This document shows positions 54,194 to 64,000 of a stretch of 64,000 nt of DNA, one piece after another. How positions within the stretch are numbered: position 1 is the stretch's first letter; each line of letters opens with the position of its first letter. A model generated the notes under the pieces. That model ran no database searches. It was given only the letters and a program-made list of their open reading frames with translations, and was not told the origin of the DNA. The DNA is from Eurosta solidaginis (lineage: Eukaryota; Arthropoda; Insecta; Diptera; Tephritidae). The position numbers and the translations under genes were made by a program. The stretch spans positions 138,065,689 to 138,129,688 of the forward strand of contig NC_090321.1 in NCBI RefSeq assembly GCF_040869045.1. The letters are read 5' to 3'.

Positions 54194-55449
54194 TTATGTT
54201 GATGGGGCATCATCATCCGAATGCTTTGCATGCGCTGCTGTCTTTTGTTGAATTTTTTCTATATGTAGGAGCGTATTGTGTCGAGAATGACAAGTGCTGC
54301 AGTTGTATGAGCTTGTACATTTCGACACAGTATGTCCAGACGATAAACAATTCAGGCAGCTATTATTGCTCTTAATAAAATCGACTCTACGAGCAGGTGA
54401 AAGTTTAAGGAATTTCGTGCAGTTGCGTAGTTTATGCTCATTTGTGTGACACATTTTACATTTAAATTTCTTGACGCTTGTTTGGAAGCTGCCAACCTTT
54501 TTTTGTTGGTGTTCAGGAGTTGGTTTGTAATATGAGGCTTAACACTTTTTGAAGTCTTATTGCCTCAATGGCCAGACACGTTTTCCAACGCAAGAAATCG
54601 GTCAGAAAGAAATTTGTTCATGTCCTCCCATTTAGCTATCTCTGTCTTGTTCCCCAAAGACTGTTCCCAAAGCGAGAGGCTGCTTTCGGGCAATTTTTCA
54701 GCACACAGGTATACAAAGAGGGCGTCCCACATATCTATTTTATGACCTTTTAATGATGTCATACAATTATTCAATTTTAATTGTAAATCCTTTATTGATT
54801 TACCACAATCAGACTCTATAGGCTTTATGCCGAAGACGGTGTCGAGTTGAGCCTTCACTAAACTACGCTTATTTTCATACCTTTCAGTTAAACTCTTCCA
54901 GGTAATATCAAAACCTTCATTAGTGACAGGTGCATTGCTTACAATATCGTTGGCCTCCCCTTGAGTTTTTTGACTAAGGTGGAATAGCTTCTCAATTGGG
55001 GCAAGGTTCTTGTTCGATATGTAAATGGCCGTGAACATATTTTGGAATGTTGGCCACGACAAATAATCACCCTTAAACACAGCTGTATCGCACGGAGGAA
55101 GACGCATATTGTGTGTTCGGGTGGTTGGAGCTTCAGTCTCCTTGGTGCCTTTGGATAACTTGTCAGACAACTTACCCATTGCAGTCAAGAATCGTACATA
55201 CGATTGGTATGACAGTTTATATTTCTTTTTAATTGAAGGAATTTCTTTTGCTTGTAGCCCCTAAGTTGAGGAGGTAGCTTCTTCATATGCAGCCCTTAGC
55301 TTCTCCCACATAATTTTAAATTCACCCTGCTGAATACTGAGGGATATTATGGAGTGGTCAGCTGTGGGTTGATCATTGAAATCCGTTTCGAATTCCAAGA
55401 TAGCTTCCGCTTTTTGTATGAAGGATTCCATTTTTGTATATGAATACAA
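54194..55449 (-). pseudogene. B1 Gag
   Basis: Minus strand. A start at 55449 (MYSYTKMESFIQKAEAILEF) is stopped at 55261. A second frame gives MGKLSDKLSKGTKETEAP, then CDTAVFKGDYLSWPTFQNMF, the DUF1759-type Pao Gag, to FLALENVSGH. The zinc-knuckle block (54454-54194) has CLNCLSSGHTVSKCTSSYNC and CHSRHNTLLHIEKIQ. Three frames are used, so at least two slips exist. The LINE cuts it downstream. Confidence 0.88.
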
Positions 55450-56593
55450 TACAGAAATTAAGGCAATTTAATGTGTATTTTAAATTTAATTAGCAAAAAA
55501 AAAATAAAAAATAGCAACCACCTATATGACCCAGCAACGCAAATTAATCAACACCGTAATCAATGAGAAAAATTTGTCTAATATGAACTTTCATTTGTTT
55601 CAGTGTAAATTAAATATGTACGCAGGTCGCCACCCAAATTTGACAGGAATAAATGAATTGTTTGTATTTATATGTATTTCAACAAAATAACTAGACTTCG
55701 TGTTTGACAAATATATCGCTATTCTATTGATTTTATGAGCAAAATCAAAGCAAATATGCAAAAGTGAAAAATAAGGGAAAGTGTAAGATGAAAGAAGAAA
55801 AAATTCAACAGTTACAAGTACCAGTGAATTTTTGTTGGGTACTTATGCACATAAAGCAGTGTGTTTTTGTTATTGTTGAAAATTAACAAAACTGAAGTAC
55901 CCAAATTGAAGTATGGTTATGTGAAACAGAAAATAGTGCAGTTTCAATTTAAAAGAAAATTTGCTTGAAAAAAACTGCACTATGTTACCTTAAGCTGTGT
56001 CAGTTATACCTTACCGCGGGTGGGGGATATATGTAGCTGATAGACAAAAGGCCGTATGAACACACTTCACTCTAAACAAAATTATTTGTCACCGTGCAAG
56101 TACCAGTGAATTTTTTGTTGGGTACTTATGCACATAAAATAAAGTGTAGCGTTGTTTTTGTTGAAAATAAACAAAAGTGAACTATCCAAAGGAAAGTGTG
56201 GTTATGTCAACCAGAAAATAGTGCAGAATTAAAGAAAATTTACTTGGAAAAAACTGCACTATGTTACCTTAAGCTGTGTCAGCTATACCTTACCGCGGGT
56301 GGGGGGATATAGCTGATAGACAAAAGGCCGTATGAACACAATTCACTTTAAAAAAAATATTTGTCACTGTGCGTTAGAATATGTAACCACGTACCTTCTT
56401 TTGTCGTTGCGTTGTTTTTGCCGCTTTCTTTGTTGTGGTGGTGGCTTCGCCAAATGTTGTTAAATATCTCGAAGGTCTTGTGTGGAAGGATTATTGTCCA
56501 AAATTGATACTGATCTTGATTTGCCTTTTTTTGGGATGTGGACTGTATCTGGTCTGGTCGCTTTTAAAATTTTTCTCGGTGAGACAGGACCAA
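55450..56593 (-). repeat. B1 leader with a 285-bp tandem duplication
   Basis: The untranslated leader between 5' LTR and Gag. Two units (about 55816-56096 and 56097-56380) share tttgttgggtacttatgcac, aactgcactatgttacctta, then agctgtgtcag and gatagacaaaaggccgtatg; they differ at scattered sites and small indels. A likely primer-binding site (tggtcctgtctcaccg) begins just inside the LTR on the minus strand, near 56592. Confidence 0.85.
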
Positions 56594-57054
56594 TGTATAT
56601 TCTCGCACGGTGCGTGGTAGCACGGAGAATATATATATGTGGATATGGAAAAAGAAATAAAAGGAAAATATTTGTATAAGTAATAAAGACAATAATTAAT
56701 TTATTTTGTATTAAGTTAGTACAATATTTTACCTTTGGTATATGATGTGGCGTGACAGCAGCAGCGACTTTCTTCCTCCGTGGTTGAAATAGAACAGAAC
56801 AGAAGAAAATGATCTCCGTTGTGTCGGACCGGAGATCGTGCGGGGGTTTTCCAAGGGATATTTGTTATCCGATGGAAAACTCAGTTACCCGTATTATGCT
56901 GCTTATATGTGTGAGTGACAATATGAGGTTGTATGCATGCGTGTTAGCAATACATGACAGTGTATTTATGTAAATACATATGTGCAACTAAATGAATTAT
57001 GCATTGGGGTGGCCGTGTAAAATAGATATAAATATTTAGGTTCTGACCTAAACA
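56594..57054 (-). mobile_element. B1 5' LTR
   Basis: This LTR is the partner of 43917-44371. On the minus strand it starts TGTTTAGGTCAGAACC and ends GCGAGAATATACA. The junction with gypsy RT is exact: host RT reads up to TTLDLQ on one side and SGYFQ on the other. Confidence 0.93.
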
Positions 57055-57059
57055 TCCAC

Positions 57060-57400
57060 ATTGGAGATCCAATGTTGTAATAAATTTTGTACTTTTTGTG
57101 AAGTGGAGTAAGTCATCCATACGTGGCAAGGGGTAACTGTCTGGAGTGGTTATCGAATAAATTTTCCGGTAGTCGACACATACGCGCGTAGCTCCGTCTT
57201 TTTTGGGTACCATTACAACCGGAGAAGACCATGACGAATCTGCTTCCTCGACGATGTCATTTTCAAGCATTTTCGTTATTTCGCATAAATTAGGAAAGAT
57301 AAGCGGTACGGGGGTAAAGCTATTGGTGCATGATCTCCAGTGTCTATGAAATGCTGTGCATATGGCGTTGGCTCACACAATGTTCCAAATACATTTGAAT
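57060..57400 (-). pseudogene. G1 reverse transcriptase, first part
   Basis: RT fingers: MLENDIVEEADSSWSSPVVM, VPKKDGATRVCVDYRKIYSI and STKFITTLDLQ, the last being motif A with its catalytic Asp. The frame is cut at the BEL target duplication and continues 13 kb away at 43916. Confidence 0.88.
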
Positions 57401-57416
57401 GCGTACGCAAAAGCTT

Positions 57417-58095
57417 TTACAGTTGTGTCTTCTCTGATAGATTCAGTTCAATTCCGTCCATTTCTTTAACGAACTCAAAATCAATGGAAAATAAATCAGT
57501 CGACTTGTAGACACCAGTAAACAGGCTACCACGTTTAGGTCGTTCAGGCGTAATCATTTCCGGCGGGATAGCATCTCTAAATATGTCTTGAATGGCACGT
57601 GGAGAGTAATCATTCGGCAACTCTGGCCCGTAGTATTCAAAGTCAGACATATAAATTTTCGATGTGTCAATCTTGCAGGGAATTTCCGGTTCAGCTTTAC
57701 GTATACACGCTGTAGTGCTAACTGTGACTGTTTCTATTAGGTTTAGTTCTATTGGTTCGGAATCTGCGAAATCGAAATGGGTAGATGGATCACTTTCAAA
57801 GTACCAGTAACGCTGGTCCATGCTCAATACGATTCCAGCCTGTTCCATAAAGTCAGCGCCAATGAGTGTTCGATAACCTTTGGCATTGGGCAAGATTATA
57901 AATTTGATATTCAGGTTTGTTCCACCTATAACAATTTTGCATACTTTAGATAGGCATTTCTGAAATGATGTACTTCCATCAGCAAGTGTAACGTCACACC
58001 TAACAGTTTCATATGCACATCTTTTGATATCCATTATACGTTTCAGATTTGTGCTCGCTACGCTTGTTTAGCTCCAGAATCAAAATATGCCTGTC
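57417..58095 (-). pseudogene. G1 protease and linker
   Basis: The active site appears as YFDSGAKQA (about 58090-58065) in a frame different from Gag. After a slip the main frame reads MDIKRCAYETVRCDVTLADG, NIKFIILPNAKGYRTLIGAD and QAGIVLSMDQRYWYFE, the second protease half. A poorly conserved linker to RT follows, ending at a stop at 57417. Confidence 0.8.
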
Positions 58096-59079
58096 CAGGT
58101 ACACCGAAAAGTTGGACTCTGCGATCGGGGTTTCAGTACCAATCGAAGTGGATAATGAGTTAAAATTGACTATGCTAGGCGCTGCTTTGGGTTTTTGTTT
58201 GCAATTCGTGCAATTGGCACGAGTTACGCCAGGAGCATTGCATCCATAGCAAGCAAACTTGGGCTTTAAAGCTACAGATTGTGCTACGTTAGCAGCATGC
58301 GTTTCTTTCGCTTCCTCCTTTTTCCTTTTCATGCATACATCCATGATATAACCTTTCTTGCGGCAATAGTTACAACGTGCTGAGTTGTTTGACCTAGTGG
58401 CGTAGCTATCGTTTGTTTTATTTTGCCTACGTTCTCCACAGAATAACTCGGCTTCACGGGCTTCTTTTAGCAACTCATCGAAACTGTTTATTTTCGAACG
58501 GTTTACCCTATCACGGATTTGTACGTGCAGTAACCCAAACAAAATATCTATTTGGTCAGCTTCGGCTGGCACATTATTTAATTGGGAGAAAAGTGCACGT
58601 TTTTTCCTAATAAAGACATCCGTCGACTCATGTTTCTGCTGCTTGCTATCAAAAATTTCAACGTATATGCGCCACGATAACCTAGGAGGAGCGAATGCTT
58701 CACGTAACATTCGTATAACATTATAAAAAGCTTCGGCTTTAGACTTCACCCCACGCCACCATTCTGCTGCATCACCTTCAAGGACCATGGGCATACCGCT
58801 AATCGCATAGTTTTTTTTCCACCACCTTAAATGTGGAGATGGCAGCAATAAATTCACAAATAAATCCACAAAAGTAGAGGTTTGTGGAACTACGTTCGCC
58901 GCTAAAACGGGCGGTATAATCAGAAAAAAACCAGGTCGAGAATTGAAATTACTGACGGCTTGTAAAAGTCGTTCAATATGGTCTGGAATGAGGGTCGCCA
59001 TATTGGAGATTTTAGAAAATTTCTCAATTCGTTCGCTTTGGCGAATAGGAGTGAAGACGTCACTCGAGAGGTTGGCCAC
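58009..59079 (-). CDS. G1 Gag polyprotein
   Basis: This continuous 356-residue frame starts at ATG 59079. The N-terminal region is degraded, and the capsid-like part has GDAAEWWRGVKSKAEAFYN and VFIRKKRALFSQLNNVPAEA. Two zinc-knuckle-like motifs lie near the C-terminus (CNYCRKKGYIMDVCMKRKK, and CYGCNAPGVTRANCTNCKQK). It would form the virus-like particle. It overlaps the protease start in another frame, as in many gypsy elements that use ribosomal frameshifting. Confidence 0.82.
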   Translation of the reverse strand: MANLSSDVFTPIRQSERIEKFSKISNMATLIPDHIERLLQAVSNFNSRPGFFLIIPPVLAANVVPQTSTFVDLFVNLLLPSPHLRWWKKNYAISGMPMVLEGDAAEWWRGVKSKAEAFYNVIRMLREAFAPPRLSWRIYVEIFDSKQQKHESTDVFIRKKRALFSQLNNVPAEADQIDILFGLLHVQIRDRVNRSKINSFDELLKEAREAELFCGERRQNKTNDSYATRSNNSARCNYCRKKGYIMDVCMKRKKEEAKETHAANVAQSVALKPKFACYGCNAPGVTRANCTNCKQKPKAAPSIVNFNSLSTSIGTETPIAESNFSVYLDRHILILELNKRSEHKSETYNGYQKMCI

Positions 59080-59125
59080 GATTTAAAGGCAGTAAAAGAA
59101 AGGAATTTGCCACGCAAAATAATGG

Positions 59126-59143
59126 CCACGCAGTTGGGCGCCA
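59126..59143 (-). other. G1 primer-binding site
   Basis: On the minus strand, tggcgcccaactgcgtgg begins a few bases inside the 5' LTR edge. Starting with TGG it would pair with the 3' CCA end of a tRNA to prime minus-strand DNA. I did not assign the tRNA. Confidence 0.75.
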
Positions 59144-59149
59144 ATTTTA

Positions 59150-59543
59150 TAACAAAGGTGTGTTTTGATTATTCGATTGTGTAGTATGAACACAATGAGA
59201 ATTATACCAAATGATTTATCTCACGATGGAAGAAGAAGAGAAATTGTGTTTGAATGTTTATTTCAAAATGTCAGGGTTTTTACGTAGGTAATTTACCTCT
59301 CGAACGCACAGGTCATCACAAAGTAAAACATACACTGTGAAGATCGAGCTTTTGTACTCTTGTCAATTATATTGTAATGTATAGCGTTTCTTTATGTTAT
59401 GATTTAAGCTTGCATGAAGTGCTTACAAAAGCATTTGGTACTTGGAATACTTACACAGGGTGACCATAAGTATAACAGTACTAAAATTACAATGGTGACT
59501 ATACCATATATAATTGTGACGTATAACATATTGTGTTGCTACA
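59150..59543 (-). mobile_element. G1 5' LTR
   Basis: This 394-bp LTR shares long identical stretches with 40294-40437 and 41448-41566, for example tttatttcaaaatgtcaggg and tgtgaagatcgagcttt. It is uninterrupted and so marks the pre-insertion state of the other LTR. Confidence 0.9.
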
Positions 59544-59897
59544 GTGATATTTGATCTGTATATAGTGGAAGTACTTATAAGAATAATTGAAGTCTCGTTT
59601 TTGTTGTCTTGTGTAAATAGAATAGCTTTAAGAAATTTTTGGTCAGAGTTATTTTGTGTTTATAATAGTTTTAAGAAAAGTGAAGTCTGAGATATTTTGA
59701 ATTTTGAATACTGTAAATATGTACTATTTTTATTGCATACTTTGCGCCACAGTCACAAGCTTTTGTTGCCTTGAATTATTTAAATAAAAACAAAGAATTT
59801 ATTTTTTTAACCATACAAAACTTTATTCTCATTATTTTATTATATCGATTAAGATTTTCAACAAAAGAAATGGTATATATTTGAAGCAAGAGGAATA
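59544..59897. other. Harbinger sequence between G1 and the transposase stop
   Basis: No gene; probably the 3' untranslated space between the two convergent Harbinger genes. Its first 53 bp duplicate 40208-40260 with some differences. Confidence 0.5.
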
Positions 59898-61060
59898 CTA
59901 TGGTAAATGTTTAACATTTGAACTTATAAGCTCTTGAAAAATTACGTCACGCCGATTTCCAGATGAATTATCATTGTCTTGAGAACGCCCAATATTGAAA
60001 ATCTCTTCTTTTATCCACGATTCATCTTCAATACTGTCGTGCTCTAAACAGCAAATGTTGTGAAGAATACACCCGCATATAATTATTTTGACTACTGAAC
60101 TTAAGTCTACAATTTCGTTGAAGTGAAGTAATCGTCGGATTCTTGTTTTGAGCAGTCCGTATGCATTTTCAACAACAATTCTTGTTGAAGAATGTATAAA
60201 ATTAAACTGCCTCAGTGCCGGTGTCAAAAATCCATTATCACGAAAGGGACTTATTAACCATTGGGAATTTCCATACGCTGAGTCCCCAAGCAAAAACGAA
60301 TTAAAAGAAAGGTCGATTCCATTTTATCCGTCGCTCTTTCATATAAACTGGAGCGTCTCAAACTTCGACTTTCATGTAACGAGCCTGGTTCCCCGGCGAA
60401 TACATCTATAAACATTTTATCCGCATCCACAACGGCTTGCAACTGCACACTATAAAAGTGCTTTCGGTTGAAATAAGCCTATTTACTTGAAACTGGAGCT
60501 TTGATTTTAATATGAGAGCAATCAGTGCATCCCGCAACATTCGTTATATTCTTCATCGCTTCGAATTTTCGCGGCCATTGAATATATTCGTGATCAATCG
60601 ACAATAACCACTCGACCACTCTCCTTAATAGGATGATTTGGACATATTGAGAAGATTTGCAATATCACGAAATGTATTCGTGTTTGCCATATACCATAGT
60701 AGTATATATATTTCTTTGGATGCACCAACCTTAGCCAAACCACCATGCCTGTATAAACCAAACCACCTTGTCTGTATAAAAAGAGCTTGTATTATAACGA
60801 TCTATAAAAAAAAGAAGATATTGTATAAATAATGAAAGAACTTTTTAAAATAAATTTTACAAACTAACAGACGTGCCGTTGAGCGATTCAGTCTAAAATG
60901 CCGCATGAACTCTTGGTCAGTATAACTTTCTATAACTTGTAGAAAATTTGGAAGCGATTTTTTCTCGCTCCTTTTCATTTTCAGAAGAGTCTACTGTATT
61001 CGCAGAAGAATTAGCAGTTCCTCCGTCCTGCTGCTGTGGTTTGCCGACGATAACGTGTCA
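59898..61060 (-). pseudogene. HARBI1-like (PIF/Harbinger) nuclease
   Basis: Minus strand, in several frames. Near 60920-60890 lies SYTDQEFMRHFRLNRSTARL, the helical N-terminus; then LLWYMANTNTFRDIANLLNM, a DCSHIKIKAPV-type first Asp region (about 60510), QLQAVVDADKMFIDVFAGEP and GSLHESRSLR (usual HDSR, here Glu). Last comes the intact frame 60293-59898 with MLGDSAYGNSQWLISPFRDN, VVENAYGLLKTRIRRLL and CGCILHNICC. These are the DDE-nuclease motifs of Harbinger transposases. Stops and slips near 60440, 60480 and 60620 inactivate it. Confidence 0.85.
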
Positions 61061-62185
61061 CGCATCAGCTATAAATTTATAATGAAAAATTATAGTAATC
61101 CCTTTAAAATATTTGATATTACTTACTTCAAAGAATTGTTCTTCCACTTTCTCTTTATTTAATTTTGTGTTTTTCTATCATTAATTTTTGTCTACGCTTT
61201 CAACAAAGCACATGTTTTATATTAGTGCTGCCAGCTCTTATAAAGTTGATCCAGACCGTTCCAATGAGATTTGAGCCAGAGCCAGAGCTCGATAAACCAA
61301 TGGAACGGCACTAGCATGTACAACTTTTAAGCAGTGTCGCTAACACATCTTAAATGAACGGAAGTACTCTTAGCAACATTTGCTCTACTTGTTTGTGCTT
61401 TTGTAAGGTAGTTTGTCAGACATTTTAAAGTGGTGGTTATGAATAAAATGTTTCCTTTTCATACTATAGTGGAATTCAACAAATAGTCTATGAAGTCCTT
61501 TCCAGAAAATTTAGGGATAATTACACAAGTTTACAAATTCAGGTCAACTTTTGGATCTGAGCAGATAAGAGCGATTCTTAACTATATTTGATATGCTGAA
61601 TTCGAATCTGCATTCAGTTTTTCAAGATTGATTCTAGTTTCCGAGATCTCGCATGATAGCACCATTGTGCTGTTATAGCAGCTTTTAAATCGTGGCACTG
61701 CTTGATAAGTAAGTAAAAATGGCAGAATGTTCATAAAAGTATGAACATATAACTACGCCGCTCTAAAATAAGTAAATTTATACAGTCCACTAGAATTTAA
61801 GATAATATTGTCATACATACATACTTACAAAACAAACAGGATAAGGTACCTAAACCTATCACACATACACACACATATGTACACACATACAGTCCACTTG
61901 AGGAAAGATAAGTATAAACAACCCTCATACAAAACAGATGGTTTCTTAATATTCAAGAAATGCCCTTGAACAAACAAACAATAGAATCAATAGAACAATA
62001 GACGCAAACAATAGAATAAACTAAGAAGACATTAAAATTAGTCCTTTGTCTAACATTAGATACACAAACGCACTTACAAATATAGTTACGTTTAGGAACA
62101 TAGTTTTAAGATTTAGTATATAAGCAAATGTAAAATAGTTTAAGACTCAGAATTAAAATATATTCTAAACCATCAACACCATTAT
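61061..62185. other. Intergenic stretch without a gene
   Basis: No coding region was recognised. A short inverted pair, ccgttccaatgag / accaatggaacgg (61257-61306), resembles the ends of the palindrome at 19772. Simple-repeat tracts (acatacatacttac, acacatacacacacat) occur between 61820 and 61900, and caaacaatagaa repeats near 61975-62020. Confidence 0.55.
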
Positions 62186-62189
62186 ATAA

Positions 62190-63906
62190 AAATAAAAATG
62201 CAGACAGTGTTGCAAAGTTGATCCAAAGTGTTTTTGTCACGTTTGTGGTGGTTATATGATTAAAAAAAGTGGCAAAATAATAACAAATGCGCTCAAAGAT
62301 GCGTATCTGCACTACTTTGGTTTCAGAGTAGCAGACAGTCATAAGTCATGGATACCGAAATTTATTTGTAATGCATGCAAAACAAAGCTGTATAAGTGGT
62401 CATCGGGAGAACGTGAGTACTTTTCCTTTTCAATGCCAGCGCTCTGGAGAGAACCTAAAAACCATAAAAATGATTGCTACTTTTGTTTGATGAAAGTTAC
62501 GGGTATAAATGCAAAAAAATTAGCAAAATATAATTATCCTGATGTATCATCAGTATCCAAGCCAGTTCCACGTACTGGTAATGATCCATTGCCAGTTTAT
62601 CGAAGTATAAGTGCAAACGTCCTGGAAACTTTAACTCCATCACCCCCGAGCAGTGAAAGCGACTTTGTCATAGAAGGGCCACATTTAATTTTGCAAGATG
62701 AACTAAGCGATTTGATTCGTGATTTGAATTTGTCCAAACAAAAAGCAGAGTTGCTAGGATCACGGCTGCAGCAATGGAAAAATCTAGACTCTCGAACAAA
62801 AGTTACTGTATACAGAAACAGAAATGAGGCACTTCGACCGTTCTTCAAAAAAGAAGACAACATAAGTTTCTGTAACGATATTAATGGTTTATTTAATGAA
62901 ATGAATGCACCCTACGATCGAAACGAATGGCGTTTATTCATTGATGGTTCCAAATACAGCCTAAAAGCTGCTCTTCTCCACAACGGGAATAACAAACCAT
63001 CTATTCCGATTGCTCATGCAGTACAAACGAAGGAATGCTACGAGACAATGCGGAAGATCCTGTGCTTCATCAAATACAATGATCATAAATGGAAAATATG
63101 TGGTGATCTAAAGGTATAAACATTAATTCCAATTAAATCGAAAACACTTATTTTTTATATTATTTCAACAGGTTATTGGCATCTTAACTGGGATGCAATC
63201 TGGATTCACCAGATTTTGTTGTTTCTTATGCTTGTGGGATAGCCGCGCAACTGAACATCATTATGTGAGGAAAGAATGGCAAAGTCGTACTCAATATGAG
63301 CCTGGACAGCAAAACGTCTCCGCTGAACCACTTGTAAATTCACAAGACATTTTCCTGCCACCTCTTCACATTAAACTTGGTCTTATAAAGAACTTCGTCA
63401 AAGCATTAAACCGTGAAGGACCGGCTTTTCAGTACTTAGTCAAGTTGTTTCCTAAATTGTCATATGCAAAAGTCAAAGAAGGAATATTTGTCGGACCTGA
63501 TATTAGAAAACTAATGGCTGATAAAGAATTTACAAAATGTTTAACGCCCGATGAAGCAGCCGCGTGGGCATCTTTTCAAAATATCGTTCACCACTTTCTT
63601 GGTAATCACAAATCCCCTAATTTTGAGGAAATTATTGGCGATATGTTGGAAAATTATCGCAAGATTGGAGCTCGGATGTCTCTAAAGATGCATTTTCTGC
63701 ATTCCCATCTCGATTTTTTCCCCGAAAACTTGGGTGATACGAGCGACGAACAGGGAGAGCGGTTACACCAAGATCTAGCCAACATTGAAAGACGATACCA
63801 AGTATTTTGGGATGAAGGCATGATGAGCGACTATTGTTGGACTCTAATACGTGAAACAGATACTAAACAATACAAAAGGCAAAGTTCCACCAATCTTCAT
63901 TTCTGA
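62190..63906 (+). CDS. Two-exon gene of an unassigned repetitive arthropod protein family
   Basis: Exon 1 is open from about 62192 (first ATG 62256) to 63113 and exon 2 runs 63172-63906. They are joined in phase across a 58-bp intron (gtataa...tttcaacag). The N-terminus has CCKVDPKCFCHVCGGY before the first ATG and CNACKTKLYKW, then WREPKNHKNDCYFC: Cys-rich, probably zinc-binding. The second half has EWRLFIDGSKYSLKAALLHN, ICGDLKVIGILTGMQSGFTR, CFLCLWDSRATEHHYVRKEW, LPPLHIKLGLIKNFVKALN and ENLGDTSDEQGERLHQDLAN. There are no stops or slips over some 550 residues. I recall multicopy proteins of this type in aphids and other invertebrates without an assigned function; the Asp-containing blocks could be an RNase H-like nuclease fold, which is a guess. 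A true start may lie in an upstream exon. Confidence 0.7.
63114..63171 (+). other. 58-bp intron of the two-exon gene
   Basis: It starts gtataaac, contains a pyrimidine/AT-rich stretch and ends tttcaacag. The flanking codons AAG and GTT keep phase 0. Its length is typical of short dipteran introns. Confidence 0.85.
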
Positions 63907-64000
63907 TTTGTTACTTTTAAGTTATAAAATGAATATTATTTGACAAAAATCTTAAAAATGAATTTATTGACTATATTAAAAACTAGAATCAATCTTAAAA

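Larger units (their letters stand above)
43917..57054 (-). mobile_element. Complete BEL/Pao retrotransposon B1 inside gypsy G1
   Basis: The minus-strand element has LTRs at 56594-57054 (5', 461 bp) and 43917-44371 (3', 455 bp). The 5-bp duplication TCCAC lies on both sides (43912-43916 and 57055-57059). The LTRs read TGTTTAGGTCAG...CGAGAATATACA on the minus strand. By eye they differ at about ten sites, so it is fairly young. Order: leader with tandem repeats, Gag (55449-54190), protease (from about 50385), RT, RNase H, integrase (to 46504), a 2.1 kb 3' region, polypurine tract. A LINE interrupts it at 50363-54087. Confidence 0.95.
40294..59543 (-). mobile_element. Ty3/gypsy retrotransposon G1 (minus strand), multiply interrupted
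   Basis: The minus strand carries LTR, Gag, protease, RT, RNase H, integrase, LTR. The LTRs are 59150-59543 (5') and 40294-41566 (3', enlarged by an insertion). GTGATA occurs at both outer edges (40288-40293 and 59544-59549), consistent with a 4-6 bp target duplication. Discounting the BEL element (43917-57059) and the inverted-repeat element (40438-41447), about 5.1 kb remain, a normal gypsy length. The LTRs read TGTAGCAACAC...CCTTTGTTA on the minus strand. Confidence 0.92.
39543..61110 (-). mobile_element. PIF/Harbinger element split by gypsy G1 (extent approximate)
   Basis: Two convergent genes typical of a Harbinger element remain on either side of gypsy G1: a small coiled-coil ORF (39607-40114, +) and a HARBI1-like nuclease (about 61060-59898, minus). 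The host sequence next to the gypsy (gtgatatttgatctgtatat at 59544) matches a segment left of it (gtgatattttatctatatat at 40208), so a short tandem repeat existed at the target. I could not find the outer inverted repeats, so the limits are estimates. Confidence 0.6.

Noticed and set aside
61257..61306. Short inverted repeat as a MITE
   Set aside because: Only 13-bp arms, about 50 bp in total and no duplication; noted only as similar to the hAT palindrome ends.

Overview
The window looks like a stretch of AT-rich dipteran genome made almost entirely of transposable elements. A tephritid-type fly is my best guess, from the mix of Pao-type BEL elements, piggyBac, hAT, RTE, SINE and tRNA-SINE copies. 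There are no bacterial-style operons, no CRISPR array and no tRNA or rRNA gene. Nearly every long reading frame is a retrotransposon or transposase fragment. The exceptions are two decayed copies of cellular-type genes (succinyl-CoA ligase alpha and a C2H2 zinc-finger protein) and one well-preserved two-exon gene of an unassigned repetitive family at the right edge.

Left third (1-14 kb): the 3' end of a Ty3/gypsy element (G0) whose protease is split by a solo LTR with errantivirus-like termini; a dispersed repeat carrying a SINE with an exact target duplication; two miniature inverted-repeat elements next to a 0.5 kb GTTAAA hexamer array; a GC-rich BEL/Pao gag-protease (B3) with its 3' LTR; and a ruined mdg1/412-type integrase.

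Middle (14-38 kb): a + strand BEL/Pao element (B2) used repeatedly as a landing site. It holds a 4.8 kb hAT with an 8-bp target duplication, a 3.2 kb piggyBac at TTAA (itself split by a tRNA-derived SINE), and a 2.4 kb LINE with RNase H. Beyond it lie an RTE LINE, a second copy of the dispersed repeat joined to a zinc-finger pseudogene, a second copy of the PIF-like MITE, an R1-like LINE and LOA/I-like LINE fragments.

Right (38-61 kb): a four-level nest. A PIF/Harbinger element has a coiled-coil ORF at 39.6 kb and a HARBI1-like transposase at 60-61 kb. It is split by a 19 kb gypsy insertion (G1, minus strand). G1 is split inside its reverse transcriptase by a complete BEL/Pao element (B1, minus strand; LTRs at 43917-44371 and 56594-57054, 5-bp duplication). 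B1 is split inside its protease region by a CR1/jockey-like LINE. One G1 LTR also carries a 1.0 kb element with inverted repeats of about 200 bp.

Right edge (62-64 kb): a two-exon gene with zinc-binding motifs and a 58-bp intron. It is the best candidate here for something not well described.

In several cases (hAT, piggyBac, the solo LTR, BEL in gypsy) the host frame continues across the insertion, so insertion order can be read directly. All coordinates and identities come from reading by eye; no alignment or database search was run.
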